From assembly GCF_018449655.1 (NCBI RefSeq), contig NZ_JAAVUX010000001.1, positions 62,001 through 126,000 on the forward strand: a stretch of 64,000 nucleotides of DNA, written 5' to 3'. Numbering within the stretch: the first letter of the stretch is position 1; the number at the start of each line of letters is the position of its first letter. This DNA comes from Pseudomonas sp. dw_358 (GTDB taxonomy: Bacteria; Pseudomonadota; Gammaproteobacteria; Pseudomonadales; Pseudomonadaceae). Positions 36,862-45,712 of the stretch are shown here, piece by piece. Both the position numbers and the translations under genes were made by a program. The notes beneath the pieces are model-generated. The model did no database searches. It worked only from the letters and a program-made list of their open reading frames with translations, and was not told where the DNA came from.

Positions 36862-37254
36862 CTACTCCCGCGACTCGACGCCCAACTCATCCCACACCGA
36901 TTCAGCCAGGTGGAAGGTGGCATTGGCCGCCGGGATCCCGCAATAGATCGCGCTCTGCATCAGCACTTCCTTGATCTCTTCACGGGTCACGCCGTTGTTG
37001 GCGGCCGCGCGCAGGTGCAGCTTGAGCTCCTCGGCGCGGTTCATGCCGATCAGCATGGCAATGGTGATCAGGCTGCGGGTGTGCCGTGGCAGGCCCGGGC
37101 GGGTCCAGATGTCGCCCCAGGCGTGACGGGTGATCATCTCCTGAAACTCGGAGTTGAACTCCGTCAGGTTCGTCAAACTGCGGTCAACGTGGGCTTCGCC
37201 CAGTACGGCACGGCGTACTTTCATGCCTTCGTTATAGCGTTCTTTTTCGTCCAC
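36862..37254 (-). CDS. pcaC: 4-carboxymuconolactone decarboxylase
   Basis: A 130-aa enzyme of the CMD family that decarboxylates gamma-carboxymuconolactone to beta-ketoadipate enol-lactone in protocatechuate breakdown. The N terminus reads DEKERYNEGMKVRRAVLGEAHVDRS, with the conserved WTRPGL and the C-terminal YCGIPAANATFHLA motif, whose His is typical of the active site. It starts with GTG, with GAGGAA 8 nt upstream. It is the last gene of the pcaTBDC group, 22 bp after pcaD. Confidence 0.96.
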   Translation of the reverse strand: MDEKERYNEGMKVRRAVLGEAHVDRSLTNLTEFNSEFQEMITRHAWGDIWTRPGLPRHTRSLITIAMLIGMNRAEELKLHLRAAANNGVTREEIKEVLMQSAIYCGIPAANATFHLAESVWDELGVESRE

Positions 37255-37276
37255 AACGTATTCCTCGGGGATGGGC

Positions 37277-38071
37277 TCAATGATTGGCCGTCAGGAAATC
37301 GATCACGCGCTGGCTGAACGGCGCGCCGATTTCGACGTTGGACAGGTGCGCCGCGTGGAACTGCGCATACTCGGCACCGTTGACATGTTCCTCAATGAAG
37401 TGCCCGCCGGCCGGCGGCGTTACGGCGTCTTCAGTGCCAGCTATGACCAACGTCGGGGCTTTGATCATGCCCAGATGCTCACGGAAGTCGGCATCGCGTA
37501 CCGCGCCGCAGTTGGCGGCATAGCCTTCGGGCGAGGTCGCGGCCAGCATGTCGGTGATGCGCTTGGCCTGATCAGGATGCGCCGTGGCGAAGCCGGGGGT
37601 GAACCAACGTGCAATGGAGGCATCACGCAGCGCGACCATGGCCGCAGCGCCGTCACGCAGAACGGTTTCGATGCGCGGGTTCCACACGTCCGGGCCGGCG
37701 ATCTTCGCGGCGGTGTTGCACACCACCAGCTTGTGCAGGCGCTGGCCAGCATGGATACCCAGCCACTGACCGATCAGGCCGCCCATGGACAAGCCGCAGA
37801 AGTGCACACGGTCCAGCTGCAAGGCGTCCAGCAAGGCCAGCACGTCCCGCCCCAGTTGCTCGATGCTGTAGGGCCCCGGTGTCACCAAAGACTGACCATG
37901 GCCACGGGTGTCGTAGCGCAACACCTGGAAGTGCTGAGTGAAGGCCTCGATCTGCGTGTCCCACATGCGCAGGTCGGTGCCCAGCGAGTTGGACAGCACC
38001 AGGACCGGTTTGCCAGCGGCGCCATCAATTTGATAGTTCAGTTCGCCCTCGGCGAGTTGTACACGAGCCAC
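37277..38071 (-). CDS. pcaD: 3-oxoadipate enol-lactonase
   Basis: A 264-aa alpha/beta hydrolase that opens beta-ketoadipate enol-lactone to beta-ketoadipate. The nucleophile is S95 in GLSMGG, with the acid in AGTEDAVTPP and the His in HAAHLSNVE near the C terminus. It starts at a GTG with AAGGAG 7 nt upstream, 10 bp after pcaB. Length and motifs match Pseudomonas PcaD. Confidence 0.96.
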   Translation of the reverse strand: MARVQLAEGELNYQIDGAAGKPVLVLSNSLGTDLRMWDTQIEAFTQHFQVLRYDTRGHGQSLVTPGPYSIEQLGRDVLALLDALQLDRVHFCGLSMGGLIGQWLGIHAGQRLHKLVVCNTAAKIAGPDVWNPRIETVLRDGAAAMVALRDASIARWFTPGFATAHPDQAKRITDMLAATSPEGYAANCGAVRDADFREHLGMIKAPTLVIAGTEDAVTPPAGGHFIEEHVNGAEYAQFHAAHLSNVEIGAPFSQRVIDFLTANH

Positions 38072-38081
38072 GGCAGTCTCC

Positions 38082-39446
38082 TTAGACGCTCAGACGGGAA
38101 TGTTCGGCCAGCGCGCGCTCAACCCAGACTTTCGCCTGGCCAAGGTAATTCGCCGGATCCAGCAGCCGGTCCAGCTCATCGCTGGAGAGTTCGGCGGTGA
38201 CTTTGGGCTCGTCACCGAGCACCGCGCGCAAGTGCCGCTTTTCAGCCACCGCGCGTTTGCAGCATTGTTCGAGCAAGTGGTGCGCAGCGTCGCGGCCCAG
38301 GCGCTGGGACAGGACAATGCTCACCGCTTCGGCCAGCACCAGCCCTTGGGTCAGGTCGAGGTTGCGCAGCATGCGCTCGCTGTCCACTTCCATGCCCCGG
38401 GCAATCAGCAGGGCCTGTTGCAGCGCTCCCGACACCAGGCAGCAGATCTCGGGCAAGGTTTCCCATTCGGCATGCCACAGGCCCAGGCTGCGTTCATGCT
38501 CCTGAGGCATGGCCGAGAACAAGGTCGACAACAGGCCCGGCACACGGGTCGCGGCACCGATCAACACGGCAGCGCCCACTGGGTTGCGTTTGTGCGGCAT
38601 GGTGGACGAACCGCCCTTGCCCGGCGCCGAAGGTTCAAAGACCTCCCCGGCTTCGGTCTGCATCAACAGGCTGATGTCACGGCCAATCTTGCCCAGCGTA
38701 CCCGCCACCAGGCCCAGCACCGCGCCGAACTCCACCAGTCGATCACGATGGGTGTGCCAGGGTTGCTCGGGCAACTCCAGCTCAAGTTCTTCGGCCAAGG
38801 CTTCGGCCACGGCCAAGGCATTGTCACCGAGCGCTGCCAAGGTGCCGGACGCCCCGCCGAACTGCAGCACCAGCAGGCGGGGTTTGAGTTCCTGCAACCG
38901 CTGACGGCTACGGTTCAACGCCGCCAGCCAGCCGGCGATCTTCATGCCCAAGGTCACGGGCGTTGCGTGTTGCAGCCAGGTGCGTCCAGCCAGTGGGGTC
39001 AGCGCATGGTTTTGCGCCTGTTCGGCCAAAGAGTTGGTCAGGGCGAGCAAATCACCCTCGATCAGGTCCAGGGCATCGCGCAATTGCAGCACCAGTCCGG
39101 TGTCCATGACATCCTGACTGGTAGCGCCCAGATGCACATGGCGCTCGGCCCCGGCATCGCTGGCGGCGATCTGTTTGCCGAGCATCTTCACCAGCGGAAT
39201 GGCCGAGTTGCCGGCGCTGGCGATGGCCTCGCCGAGCAGTTCGAAATCGTACTGCCAGGCGTCACAGGCCGCTTCGATAGGCCCTACCGCTTCTTTGGGG
39301 ATGACCCCGACACGGGACTCGGCGCGCGCCAGCCCCGCTTCGAAATCGAGCATGCCTTGCACGCGGCCGCGGTCGGAAAAAATCTCGCGCATGTCACGCG
39401 AGGTGAAATAGGCATCGAACAACTGGTTGTCCGGGCGTTCGCTCAT
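38082..39446 (-). CDS. pcaB: 3-carboxy-cis,cis-muconate cycloisomerase
   Basis: A 454-aa enzyme of the fumarase/aspartase superfamily that lactonises beta-carboxymuconate. The superfamily signature GSSTMPHKRNP is present (about 276-286), as are the HLGATSQDVMDTG and TWLQHATPVTLG substrate segments. The ATG at 39446 (MSERPDNQLF) has GAGGAG 5 nt upstream; a GTG 6 nt earlier is less likely. It lies between pcaT and pcaD in the same operon. Confidence 0.96.
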   Translation of the reverse strand: MSERPDNQLFDAYFTSRDMREIFSDRGRVQGMLDFEAGLARAESRVGVIPKEAVGPIEAACDAWQYDFELLGEAIASAGNSAIPLVKMLGKQIAASDAGAERHVHLGATSQDVMDTGLVLQLRDALDLIEGDLLALTNSLAEQAQNHALTPLAGRTWLQHATPVTLGMKIAGWLAALNRSRQRLQELKPRLLVLQFGGASGTLAALGDNALAVAEALAEELELELPEQPWHTHRDRLVEFGAVLGLVAGTLGKIGRDISLLMQTEAGEVFEPSAPGKGGSSTMPHKRNPVGAAVLIGAATRVPGLLSTLFSAMPQEHERSLGLWHAEWETLPEICCLVSGALQQALLIARGMEVDSERMLRNLDLTQGLVLAEAVSIVLSQRLGRDAAHHLLEQCCKRAVAEKRHLRAVLGDEPKVTAELSSDELDRLLDPANYLGQAKVWVERALAEHSRLSV

Positions 39447-39493
39447 GGTCACTCCTCAAGGGCCCGCACCCCGGAGGGCGCAGGCCGGGTCAA

Positions 39494-40783
39494 TCAATGA
39501 TCGTGATGCAGGTAGGTCGGCTGTTTGGGCAAACGCAGGCTGAACAGGAAGGCGACCGCCATCATCACGGTGACGTACCAGTAAAACGTGTTTTCGTTGC
39601 CGCCGCTTTTCAGGGACAAGGCCACCACTTCGGCGGTGCCGCCGAAGAGGGCATTGGCCACGGCGTACGCCAGGCCCACCCCCAGTGCGCGCACTTGCGG
39701 GGGGAACATCTCGGCTTTGACCAGACCACTGATGGAGGTGTAGAAACTGACAATAGCCAAGGCCAGGGTGATCAGCAAAAACGCCAGGAACGGGCTGGTG
39801 TTACTTTTGAGCAGCATCAAAATCGGAAAGGTGCACAGCGTGCCCAACGCCCCGAACCACAGCATCGAGTTACGCCGACCGATGCGATCGGCCAACATCC
39901 CGAACAACGGTTGCATGCACATGTACAGAAACAGCGCACCGGTCATGATCAGGCTGGCGGTCTTGGCGTGCATTCCAGCCGTATTCACCAGGTACTTCTG
40001 CATGTACGTCGTGAAGGTGTAGAAGATCAACGAGCCGCCGGCGGTATAGCCCAGCACGGTGAGGAAAGCCGGGGTGTTGTGCTTGAAGAGGCTGACGATA
40101 CTGCCCGCGTCTTTATCGGCACGTTGTTCGGCGGTGGTGGTTTCTTTCAGCGTGCGGCGCAGCAGCAGCGAAATCAACGCGGCGATGGCACCGACCACGA
40201 ACGGAATGCGCCAGCCCCAGGCCTTGAGTTCCGGCTCATCGAGAAACTGCTGGAGGATGACCACGGTGAGCACGGCCAGCAACTGACCGCCGATCAGCGT
40301 CACATACTGAAAAGAGGCAAAGAAGCCACGCTGTCCGCGCAAAGCCACTTCACTCATATAGGTAGCAGTGGTGCCGTATTCACCGCCCACCGACAAACCT
40401 TGAAATAACCGAGCCAACAACAAAATGATCGGCGCCCACACACCGATGGTTGCGTAGGTCGGCAGAAAAGCGATCACCAGCGAGCCGAAACACATCATCA
40501 GCACGGAGATCAGCATGGAATTCTTGCGCCCGTGCTTGTCGGCCACTCGACCGAACAACCAGCCGCCAATGGGCCGCATCAGGAAGCCTGCGGCAAAGAC
40601 CCCGGCGGTGTTCACCAGTTGAACCGTCGGATTGTCGGAAGGAAAGAACGCCGGGGCGAAGTAGATGGCGCAGAAGGCATAGACATAAAAGTCGAACCAC
40701 TCGACCAGGTTCCCGGATGAAGCACCGACAATGGCAAAGATGCGCTTGCGCCGCTCTTCACCGGTGTAATGAGTTGTTGTCAT
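39494..40783 (-). CDS. pcaT: PcaT, beta-ketoadipate/dicarboxylate MFS transporter
   Basis: A 429-aa transporter of the metabolite:H+ symporter family with 12 hydrophobic segments. Family marks are [14 protein letters not shown] near the N terminus, [14 protein letters not shown] (motif A) and [14 protein letters not shown] (motif B). In P. putida PcaT imports beta-ketoadipate, and related proteins take 2-oxoglutarate, so the substrate is assigned from operon context. A REP pair lies between it and pcaF. Confidence 0.9.
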   Translation of the reverse strand: MTTTHYTGEERRKRIFAIVGASSGNLVEWFDFYVYAFCAIYFAPAFFPSDNPTVQLVNTAGVFAAGFLMRPIGGWLFGRVADKHGRKNSMLISVLMMCFGSLVIAFLPTYATIGVWAPIILLLARLFQGLSVGGEYGTTATYMSEVALRGQRGFFASFQYVTLIGGQLLAVLTVVILQQFLDEPELKAWGWRIPFVVGAIAALISLLLRRTLKETTTAEQRADKDAGSIVSLFKHNTPAFLTVLGYTAGGSLIFYTFTTYMQKYLVNTAGMHAKTASLIMTGALFLYMCMQPLFGMLADRIGRRNSMLWFGALGTLCTFPILMLLKSNTSPFLAFLLITLALAIVSFYTSISGLVKAEMFPPQVRALGVGLAYAVANALFGGTAEVVALSLKSGGNENTFYWYVTVMMAVAFLFSLRLPKQPTYLHHDH

Positions 40784-40877
40784 TCTTTAATTCTCGTTAG
40801 GGTCGGACAGATGTGCCGCGAATCAGACATAACCTGTAACAACCCTGTACTGCAAGCTTTGCGCCCTCGTGTGAACC

Positions 40878-40936
40878 GTTCGCGGGCTTGGCGCGCTCCT
40901 GCATGTCGCGCGGTGGGAGCGTCCGAAGCCCGCAAT
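40878..40936. repeat. REP pair of a second family between pcaF and pcaT
   Basis: GCGGGCTT (40882-40889) and AAGCCCGC (40926-40933) are inverted, with inner GCTCC (40895-40899)/GGAGC (40916-40920). The unit resembles the common pseudomonad REP GGGAGCGGGCTTGC...GCGAA in both orientations. It lies inside the pca gene series and may affect mRNA stability between pcaF and pcaT. Confidence 0.65.
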
Positions 40937-40949
40937 CACGATTTCGGCG

Positions 40950-42152
40950 TCAAACCCGCTCCACCGCCAACGCCAGACCTTGACCAACCCCTACACACAT
41001 GGTTGCCAGGCCCTTCTTGCCACCGGTCTTTTCCAAGTGGTGCACAGCGGTCAGTACCAGACGCGCGCCGCTCATGCCCAGTGGGTGACCCAGCGCAATG
41101 GCGCCACCGTTCGGGTTGACCTGTGGCGCATCGTCGGCCACGCCCAGCTCACGCAAGACAGCCAGGCCTTGGCTGGCAAAGGCTTCGTTGAGTTCGATCA
41201 CGTCGAAGTCGCTGACCGCCAAGCCCAGGCGCTCCACCAGCTTGCGCACCGCCGGTACCGGCCCGATGCCCATCACCCGGGGGGCCACGCCACCGCTGGC
41301 CATCCCGAGGATGCGCGCGCGCGGCTTGAGGCCGTACTTCTTGACCGCCTCGGCCGACGCCAGGATCAGGGCGGCGGCACCGTCGTTGACGCCCGACGCG
41401 TTACCCGCCGTTACCGTCTTGTCCGGGCCATTGACCGGCTTGAGCTTGGTCAATGCTTCCAGGGTGGTGTCGGCACGGGGGTGCTCGTCATGTTCGACGA
41501 CGGCTTCGCCTTTCTTGTGGGCCACACGCACCGGGACGATTTCCTCGGCGAAATAGCCGGCAGCCTGGGCGGCGGCCGTGCGTTGCTGGCTGCGCAGGGC
41601 AAACGCGTCCTGATCGGCACGGGAGACCTTGTAGTCGTCGGCCACGTTGTCGCCAGTTACTGGCATGGAATCGACGCCGTACTGCGCCTTCATCAGCGGG
41701 TTGATGAAGCGCCAGCCGATGGTGGTATCTTCCAGTTTCATGTTGCGCGAGTAGGCGGCATCGGCCTTGCCCATGACGAAGGGCGCGCGGGACATCGACT
41801 CGACGCCTCCGGCAATGGCCAATTCCATCTCGCCGCTGGCAATGGCGCGGAAGGCCGTGCCCACTGCGTCCATGCCCGAAGCGCAGAGGCGGTTGAGGGT
41901 CACGCCCGGAATGGTTTCCGGCAGCCCGGCCAAGAGCGCGGCCATGCGCGCCACGTTGCGGTTATCTTCCCCGGCCTGGTTGGCGCAGCCAAAGAACACT
42001 TCATCCACGTCGTTCCAGTTCACCGACGGGTTACGCTCGATCAACGCCTTGATGGGTACCGCTGCCAGGTCATCGGCACGGACAGTGGACAGGCCCCCGC
42101 CAAAACGGCCGATGGGGGTACGAATCGCGTCACAGATAAAGACTTCACGCAT
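40950..42152 (-). CDS. pcaF: 3-oxoadipyl-CoA thiolase
   Basis: A 400-aa thiolase that splits beta-ketoadipyl-CoA into succinyl-CoA and acetyl-CoA, the last step of the pathway. The acyl-enzyme Cys is C90 in NRLCASGM, and the other catalytic motifs are NEAFA, GHPLGMSGAR and the C-terminal CVGVGQG. I use the second of two adjacent ATGs, because it is 7 nt from GGAG and gives the usual N terminus MREVFICDAIRTP. Two PcaR-like boxes and a 9-bp hairpin precede it. Confidence 0.96.
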   Translation of the reverse strand: MREVFICDAIRTPIGRFGGGLSTVRADDLAAVPIKALIERNPSVNWNDVDEVFFGCANQAGEDNRNVARMAALLAGLPETIPGVTLNRLCASGMDAVGTAFRAIASGEMELAIAGGVESMSRAPFVMGKADAAYSRNMKLEDTTIGWRFINPLMKAQYGVDSMPVTGDNVADDYKVSRADQDAFALRSQQRTAAAQAAGYFAEEIVPVRVAHKKGEAVVEHDEHPRADTTLEALTKLKPVNGPDKTVTAGNASGVNDGAAALILASAEAVKKYGLKPRARILGMASGGVAPRVMGIGPVPAVRKLVERLGLAVSDFDVIELNEAFASQGLAVLRELGVADDAPQVNPNGGAIALGHPLGMSGARLVLTAVHHLEKTGGKKGLATMCVGVGQGLALAVERV

Positions 42153-42170
42153 CATGCTTCTCCAGATGTT

Positions 42171-42192
42171 CGGCCGTGGACAGCCACGGCCG
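42171..42192 (-). promoter_or_regulatory. Stable hairpin in the pcaF leader
   Basis: CGGCCGTGG and CCACGGCCG pair perfectly (9 bp) around a 4-nt loop, ending about 12 nt before the pcaF ribosome site. There is no T-run, so it is not an intrinsic terminator. It may protect the 5' end or influence translation. Confidence 0.5.
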
Positions 42193-42287
42193 GCTCGGTA
42201 GCGGTCGGCACTGCAGCGCGGGCCTCGAGACGCGAGGCGGTGGCTGCCGAAAGTGGCGACAGGTTAAGCGTAGCTTTTGGTTGCGAC

Positions 42288-42322
42288 AATCCGATAATCG
42301 ACTATATGTTCGGTAATCGAAC
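42288..42322 (-). promoter_or_regulatory. PcaR-like boxes upstream of pcaF
   Basis: GTTCGGTAATCGAAC (42308-42322) matches 13 of 15 bases of the PcaR site GTTCGATAATCGCAC described at pcaIJ in P. putida. ATCCGATAATCGACT (42289-42303) matches 10 of 15. The two start 19 bp apart. Confidence 0.7.
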
Positions 42323-42330
42323 CAGACCTT

Positions 42331-42362
42331 AAAAAGCCACCAGCGGTTGCCCGCGGTGGCTT
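42331..42362 (-). terminator. Intrinsic terminator of pcaK
   Basis: On the minus strand AAGCCACC (42355-42362 complement) pairs with GGTGGCTT (42334-42341 complement) and is followed by TTTAAGG. It lies just after the pcaK stop, upstream of the pcaF promoter. Confidence 0.75.
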
Positions 42363-42368
42363 GAAGGG

Positions 42369-43715
42369 TCAGGTGGCGTCGGCGTGACTCACGAAACCCT
42401 TGATCAACACGGCGAGTGTGGCCAGGCCAGCCGGAATCACCAAGGCGGTCAGCACCTGTTCGAAATTCCAGCCCAGACCCAAGAGTGTAGCGCCCATCCA
42501 AGCCCCGAGAATCGCACCGAAACGGCCGATGCCGAGCATCCACGAGACACCGGTGGCGCGGCCCTGCGTTGGGTAAAAGCGCGCCGCCAGTGAGGGCATC
42601 GCCGACTGCGCACCGTTGACACACATGCCGGCTACGAGCACCAGAGTGGCCAGCACGGCGGTGTGGCCCAGGCTCTGGCCCACGGCGTAGGCAAACACGC
42701 CGGCCAGCAGGTAGAAAGTGCCGATGACCTTGTGCGGGTTGAAGTTGTCCATCGCCCAGCCCACGCCGATAGCACTCAGGACCCCGCCAAACTGGAACAG
42801 CGCACCGATGAAAGCCGCTTGCTCCATGGTCGCGCCGCTTTCGCGCATCAAGGTCGGCAGCCAGCTGGTGAGCAGGTAGACAATCACCAGACCCATGAAA
42901 TAGGTCAGCCACAACAGCAGCGTCCCGGTGCGATTGGTCGCCGAGAAGATCACCGCGAGGACGTTGCCGGCCTTGACGGTCTTCTGCTCAGGAACACTGA
43001 ACCCCCCGGCCTGAGCGACCACCGCCGGAGCGATGGGCGACAACGCCTTGCGCACCCGGTCCACGCCACGGCTGCGCACCACCAAGTACCGGGCCGATTC
43101 TGGCAGCCACAGCAGCAGAACCACACCCAGCACCAGCGGCAACAACCCGCCCAGCAACAGCAGGGCATGCCAGCCATAGGCCGGGATCAACTTGGCAGAA
43201 ATGAAGCCGCCACCGGCCATGCCCAGGTTGAAGCCACAGAACATGCTGGTCACCAGCAACGACTTCTTGCGTTCAGGGGTGTATTCGGAGAGCAGCGTGG
43301 TGGCATTGGGCATGCCGGCACCCAGGCCCAGACCGGTCAAAAAGCGCAGAATCAGCAATTCATTGACGTTGCTGCTGTAGGCCGAAGCCAGGCTGAACAC
43401 TCCGAATACCCACACGGCGCTGACCAGCACCCCTTTGCGACCAAAGCGGTCCGCCAGGGGCCCGGAGCCCAAAGCACCGAAGACCATGCCGATCAGGGCC
43501 GCACTCATGACCGGGCCGAGGCTGGCGCGGTCGATACCCCAATCCTGGGACAGCGCCGGCGCGATAAAGCCCATGGCAGCCGTGTCCAGACCATCGAGCA
43601 AGACGATCAAAAAGCACAGGATCACCACCCGCCACTGGTAGGACGACAGCGGCTGAGAGTTGATGAAGGACTGCACATCCAAGGTATTGCCCACGGCAAT
43701 GTCGGGACGGTTCAT
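42369..43715 (-). CDS. pcaK: PcaK, 4-hydroxybenzoate/protocatechuate transporter
   Basis: A 448-aa MFS transporter of the aromatic acid:H+ symporter family with 12 membrane segments. It has DGLDTAAMGFIAPAL in helix 1 (the acidic DGxD motif needed for transport in PcaK) and GPLADRFGRKG as motif A. It takes up 4-hydroxybenzoate and also serves as a chemotaxis receptor for it in P. putida. It follows pcaR on the same strand and has its own pair of PcaR-like boxes. Confidence 0.95.
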   Translation of the reverse strand: MNRPDIAVGNTLDVQSFINSQPLSSYQWRVVILCFLIVLLDGLDTAAMGFIAPALSQDWGIDRASLGPVMSAALIGMVFGALGSGPLADRFGRKGVLVSAVWVFGVFSLASAYSSNVNELLILRFLTGLGLGAGMPNATTLLSEYTPERKKSLLVTSMFCGFNLGMAGGGFISAKLIPAYGWHALLLLGGLLPLVLGVVLLLWLPESARYLVVRSRGVDRVRKALSPIAPAVVAQAGGFSVPEQKTVKAGNVLAVIFSATNRTGTLLLWLTYFMGLVIVYLLTSWLPTLMRESGATMEQAAFIGALFQFGGVLSAIGVGWAMDNFNPHKVIGTFYLLAGVFAYAVGQSLGHTAVLATLVLVAGMCVNGAQSAMPSLAARFYPTQGRATGVSWMLGIGRFGAILGAWMGATLLGLGWNFEQVLTALVIPAGLATLAVLIKGFVSHADAT

Positions 43716-43807
43716 GAGAGGGAGGCACTCGCTTTGTTCTTTTTATGAGTGCTCGGACAGGGCCCGAGCGGTGCGAGGACAGTAATAATGGGGCAGGCAG
43801 AGCGTCA

Positions 43808-43841
43808 ATTCGATAAACGCATCTGTGGGCGTTTATCGAAC
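43808..43841 (-). promoter_or_regulatory. Inverted PcaR-like boxes upstream of pcaK
   Basis: ATTCGATAAACGCAT (43808-43822, plus strand, 12/15 of the PcaR site) faces GTTCGATAAACGCCC (minus strand, 43827-43841, 13/15). Together they form a 12-bp dyad with an 8-nt spacer, in the 130-bp gap between pcaR and pcaK. Confidence 0.7.
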
Positions 43842-43845
43842 AGGT

Positions 43846-44688
43846 TCAGGAGAACAGTTGTGTACTCAGGTCGCGGCTGGCGATGAGCATGATCGGCAGA
43901 ATCCGTTGTTCCAGATCCGTACTGGTGACCCGACCGGCGTGGGTGCTGACGTTGAGCGCCGCCAACACTTGCCCCGAAGCATCGTAGACCGGCACCGCAA
44001 TGGAACGCAGCCCCTGCTCCAGTTCCTGGTCGACGATGCACCAGCCCTGCTCGCGGACCTTGTGCAGGCACGTCAACAAGGCCGCTTTACTGACAAGGGT
44101 GCGGCTGGTCCTGGGCTGCAGATCGACGCGCTCCAGGTATTCGTCCAGGGAGGCGTCGTCCAGTGCTGCCAGCAGGATCCGGCCCATTGACGTGCAGTAG
44201 GCAGGCAGGCGGCCGCCGACGGAAAGATCCACCGAAATCAGCCGCTGGGTGGTGGCCGAGCGGGCGATATAGAGGATGTCATCATCTTCCAGCGTGGCCA
44301 TGTTGCACGCTTCGTGAAGCTGTTCGCTCATGCGGTCCAGATAGGGCTGCGACGAGACCGCCAGTGGCGTGGACGACAGGTAGGCGTGCCCCAGGGTGAG
44401 CACTTTGGGCAACAGCGAGTAGGTGCGCCCATCGGTGGTGGCGTATCCCAACTTGATCAACGTATGCAGGCAGCGACGAACGGCGGCCCTCGGGATCTCC
44501 GTACGGTGGCTGATCTGGGCAATGGTCAAATGCCGCTTGCGCTCCTGAAACGCCTGGATCACCGCCAGCCCGCGGGCCAGCGAGGTCATGAAGTCGGGAT
44601 CGCCGGTCAATGCCTGAATGCGTTTGGCCGGTGAGGCTACGATAGGCGGAGCCAGCGAAGTGAATGAATTGCGCAGTTGGTCGTTCAT
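43846..44688 (-). CDS. pcaR: PcaR, IclR-family regulator of the beta-ketoadipate pathway
   Basis: A 280-aa activator that responds to beta-ketoadipate. The N-terminal winged HTH is preceded by the conserved SPAKRIQALTGDPDFM, and the recognition region reads HLTIAQISHRTEIPRAAVRRCL (about 60-80). The C-terminal IclR effector domain has YIARSATTQRLISVDLSVGGRLPAYCTSMGR and ends with VDQELEQGLRSIAVP. The ATG at 44688 has AAGGA upstream. The protein strongly resembles P. putida PcaR. Boxes at 44747-44780 suggest autoregulation. Confidence 0.96.
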   Translation of the reverse strand: MNDQLRNSFTSLAPPIVASPAKRIQALTGDPDFMTSLARGLAVIQAFQERKRHLTIAQISHRTEIPRAAVRRCLHTLIKLGYATTDGRTYSLLPKVLTLGHAYLSSTPLAVSSQPYLDRMSEQLHEACNMATLEDDDILYIARSATTQRLISVDLSVGGRLPAYCTSMGRILLAALDDASLDEYLERVDLQPRTSRTLVSKAALLTCLHKVREQGWCIVDQELEQGLRSIAVPVYDASGQVLAALNVSTHAGRVTSTDLEQRILPIMLIASRDLSTQLFS

Positions 44689-44746
44689 CCTGATCCTTTT
44701 CTGTTCTTCCCGGGCTATCGGCCTGGGTACATCTCGGCTTGAGTCG

Positions 44747-44780
44747 GGGCGATTATCGAACGACTGGCCGATAATCGCAA
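44747..44780 (-). promoter_or_regulatory. PcaR-like boxes upstream of pcaR
   Basis: On the minus strand GTTCGATAATCGCCC (44747-44761) matches 14 of 15 bases of the PcaR site. In the opposite orientation GGCCGATAATCGCAA (44766-44780) matches 12 of 15. They lie 59-92 bp before the pcaR start. Confidence 0.75.
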
Positions 44781-45052
44781 TTGACCGCTGCGCTCGTTGC
44801 TTATACATTTTCTCCCGCCACCATGTGGCTTCTTGGGGTTCTGGTCAGGTACCCACCAACGAAGCCTCCGGCACGGCCTTTGCTGTATGGCGGGGCCGTT
44901 TTGATTTTCGGCGCCGAGTTTTTCCAGCCATCTGGCAACCATGAAACTTGTGCCCTGGATCACACTCTTATTGGTGATCGGCGAATCAAGGCTGAATAAG
45001 AGCTGAATGCTCGACGTTTACCTGACGTCATCCGCAGAAATCAACTGCAGTG

Positions 45053-45377
45053 GACATTGCAAAATGGAACGTTTGCTATAGTCAATTTCAGTTCACTTCA
45101 AGTTTGTCTTGAAGCAAACTAGGGGTCATGCGGGCCGATGCGCTCGGATACCCGCCCGGCCCGGCGCAGAAGATATCCGCCCTCGCCGAGCAATGGACAG
45201 TTTGTTTTGCCCCCGCCACGCCGTGCCGGGGATTCAGGTCGATGCTGCCACGACCCGTGACCGATGCTGCAGCCGCCGGTTGATCTCGAGATTGTTTTCG
45301 CGTCAGAACGCCGTTCTGCCCCGTGATTTAGAGAACCTGACGAAGTCATCGGACAATAGTTGATCAAGGTATTTAAT
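45053..45377 (+). promoter_or_regulatory. Promoter and long structured leader before a small gene
   Basis: An extended -10 TGCTATAGT lies at 45074-45082, with GGACAT (45053-45058) as a possible -35. The roughly 290-nt region behind it, to the GTG at 45378, holds no supported gene (an open frame at 45109-45363 has no ribosome site). It begins with two mutually exclusive hairpins: CTTCAAG/CTTGAAG (45096-45102/45108-45114) and AGTTTG/CAAACT (45101-45106/45115-45120). A GC-rich stem CGGGCCG/CGGCCCG (45131-45137/45157-45163) follows. It may be a regulatory leader or a small RNA. I do not recognise a family. The bases from 44781 to 45050 show nothing further. Confidence 0.45.
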
Positions 45378-45572
45378 GTGACTAAAGATGAATTGCGTGC
45401 GGAACTTGAACGTCAAGAACAACGCTTCAAGGATGTGTATGGCGGTGAAGTGACGACCTATGCCGCTCAACCCGAGCCAGAGCGCAAAGCCTGGCGCAAG
45501 CGAGCCACGGTTCAGGACCAGGCGTTCAAGCAGGAACTCGAACGTATGGAGAAGGAACTCGAGGCTCAGTAG
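45378..45572 (+). CDS. Small charged coiled-coil protein, unknown function
   Basis: A 64-aa protein (MTKDELRAELERQEQRF...) rich in Glu, Lys and Arg, with heptad-like helical stretches at both ends and a central YGGEVTTYAAQPEPE linker. I start it at the GTG at 45378, which has AAGG about 8 nt upstream; a TTG at 45360 is the alternative. No family is recognised. It is preceded by the long structured leader and followed by 247 bp before pit. Confidence 0.6.
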   Translation: MTKDELRAELERQEQRFKDVYGGEVTTYAAQPEPERKAWRKRATVQDQAFKQELERMEKELEAQ

Positions 45573-45712
45573 CGCTTTTCGACGGCCTGACGCGGGACTT
45601 TCATACGGTTGTTTGAAATATTTCTGCCCCGCGAAACGCCTTCGCAGCCCCTGATCGAACCCGGCCCTGCTGCTCAAACTCCATGATAGACAGGGCGTGG
45701 CGCTGATCGAAT

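Noticed and set aside
45109..45363. 84-codon frame in the leader region
   Set aside because: It has no ribosome site. The frame is Arg/Cys-rich and overlaps the proposed RNA stems.
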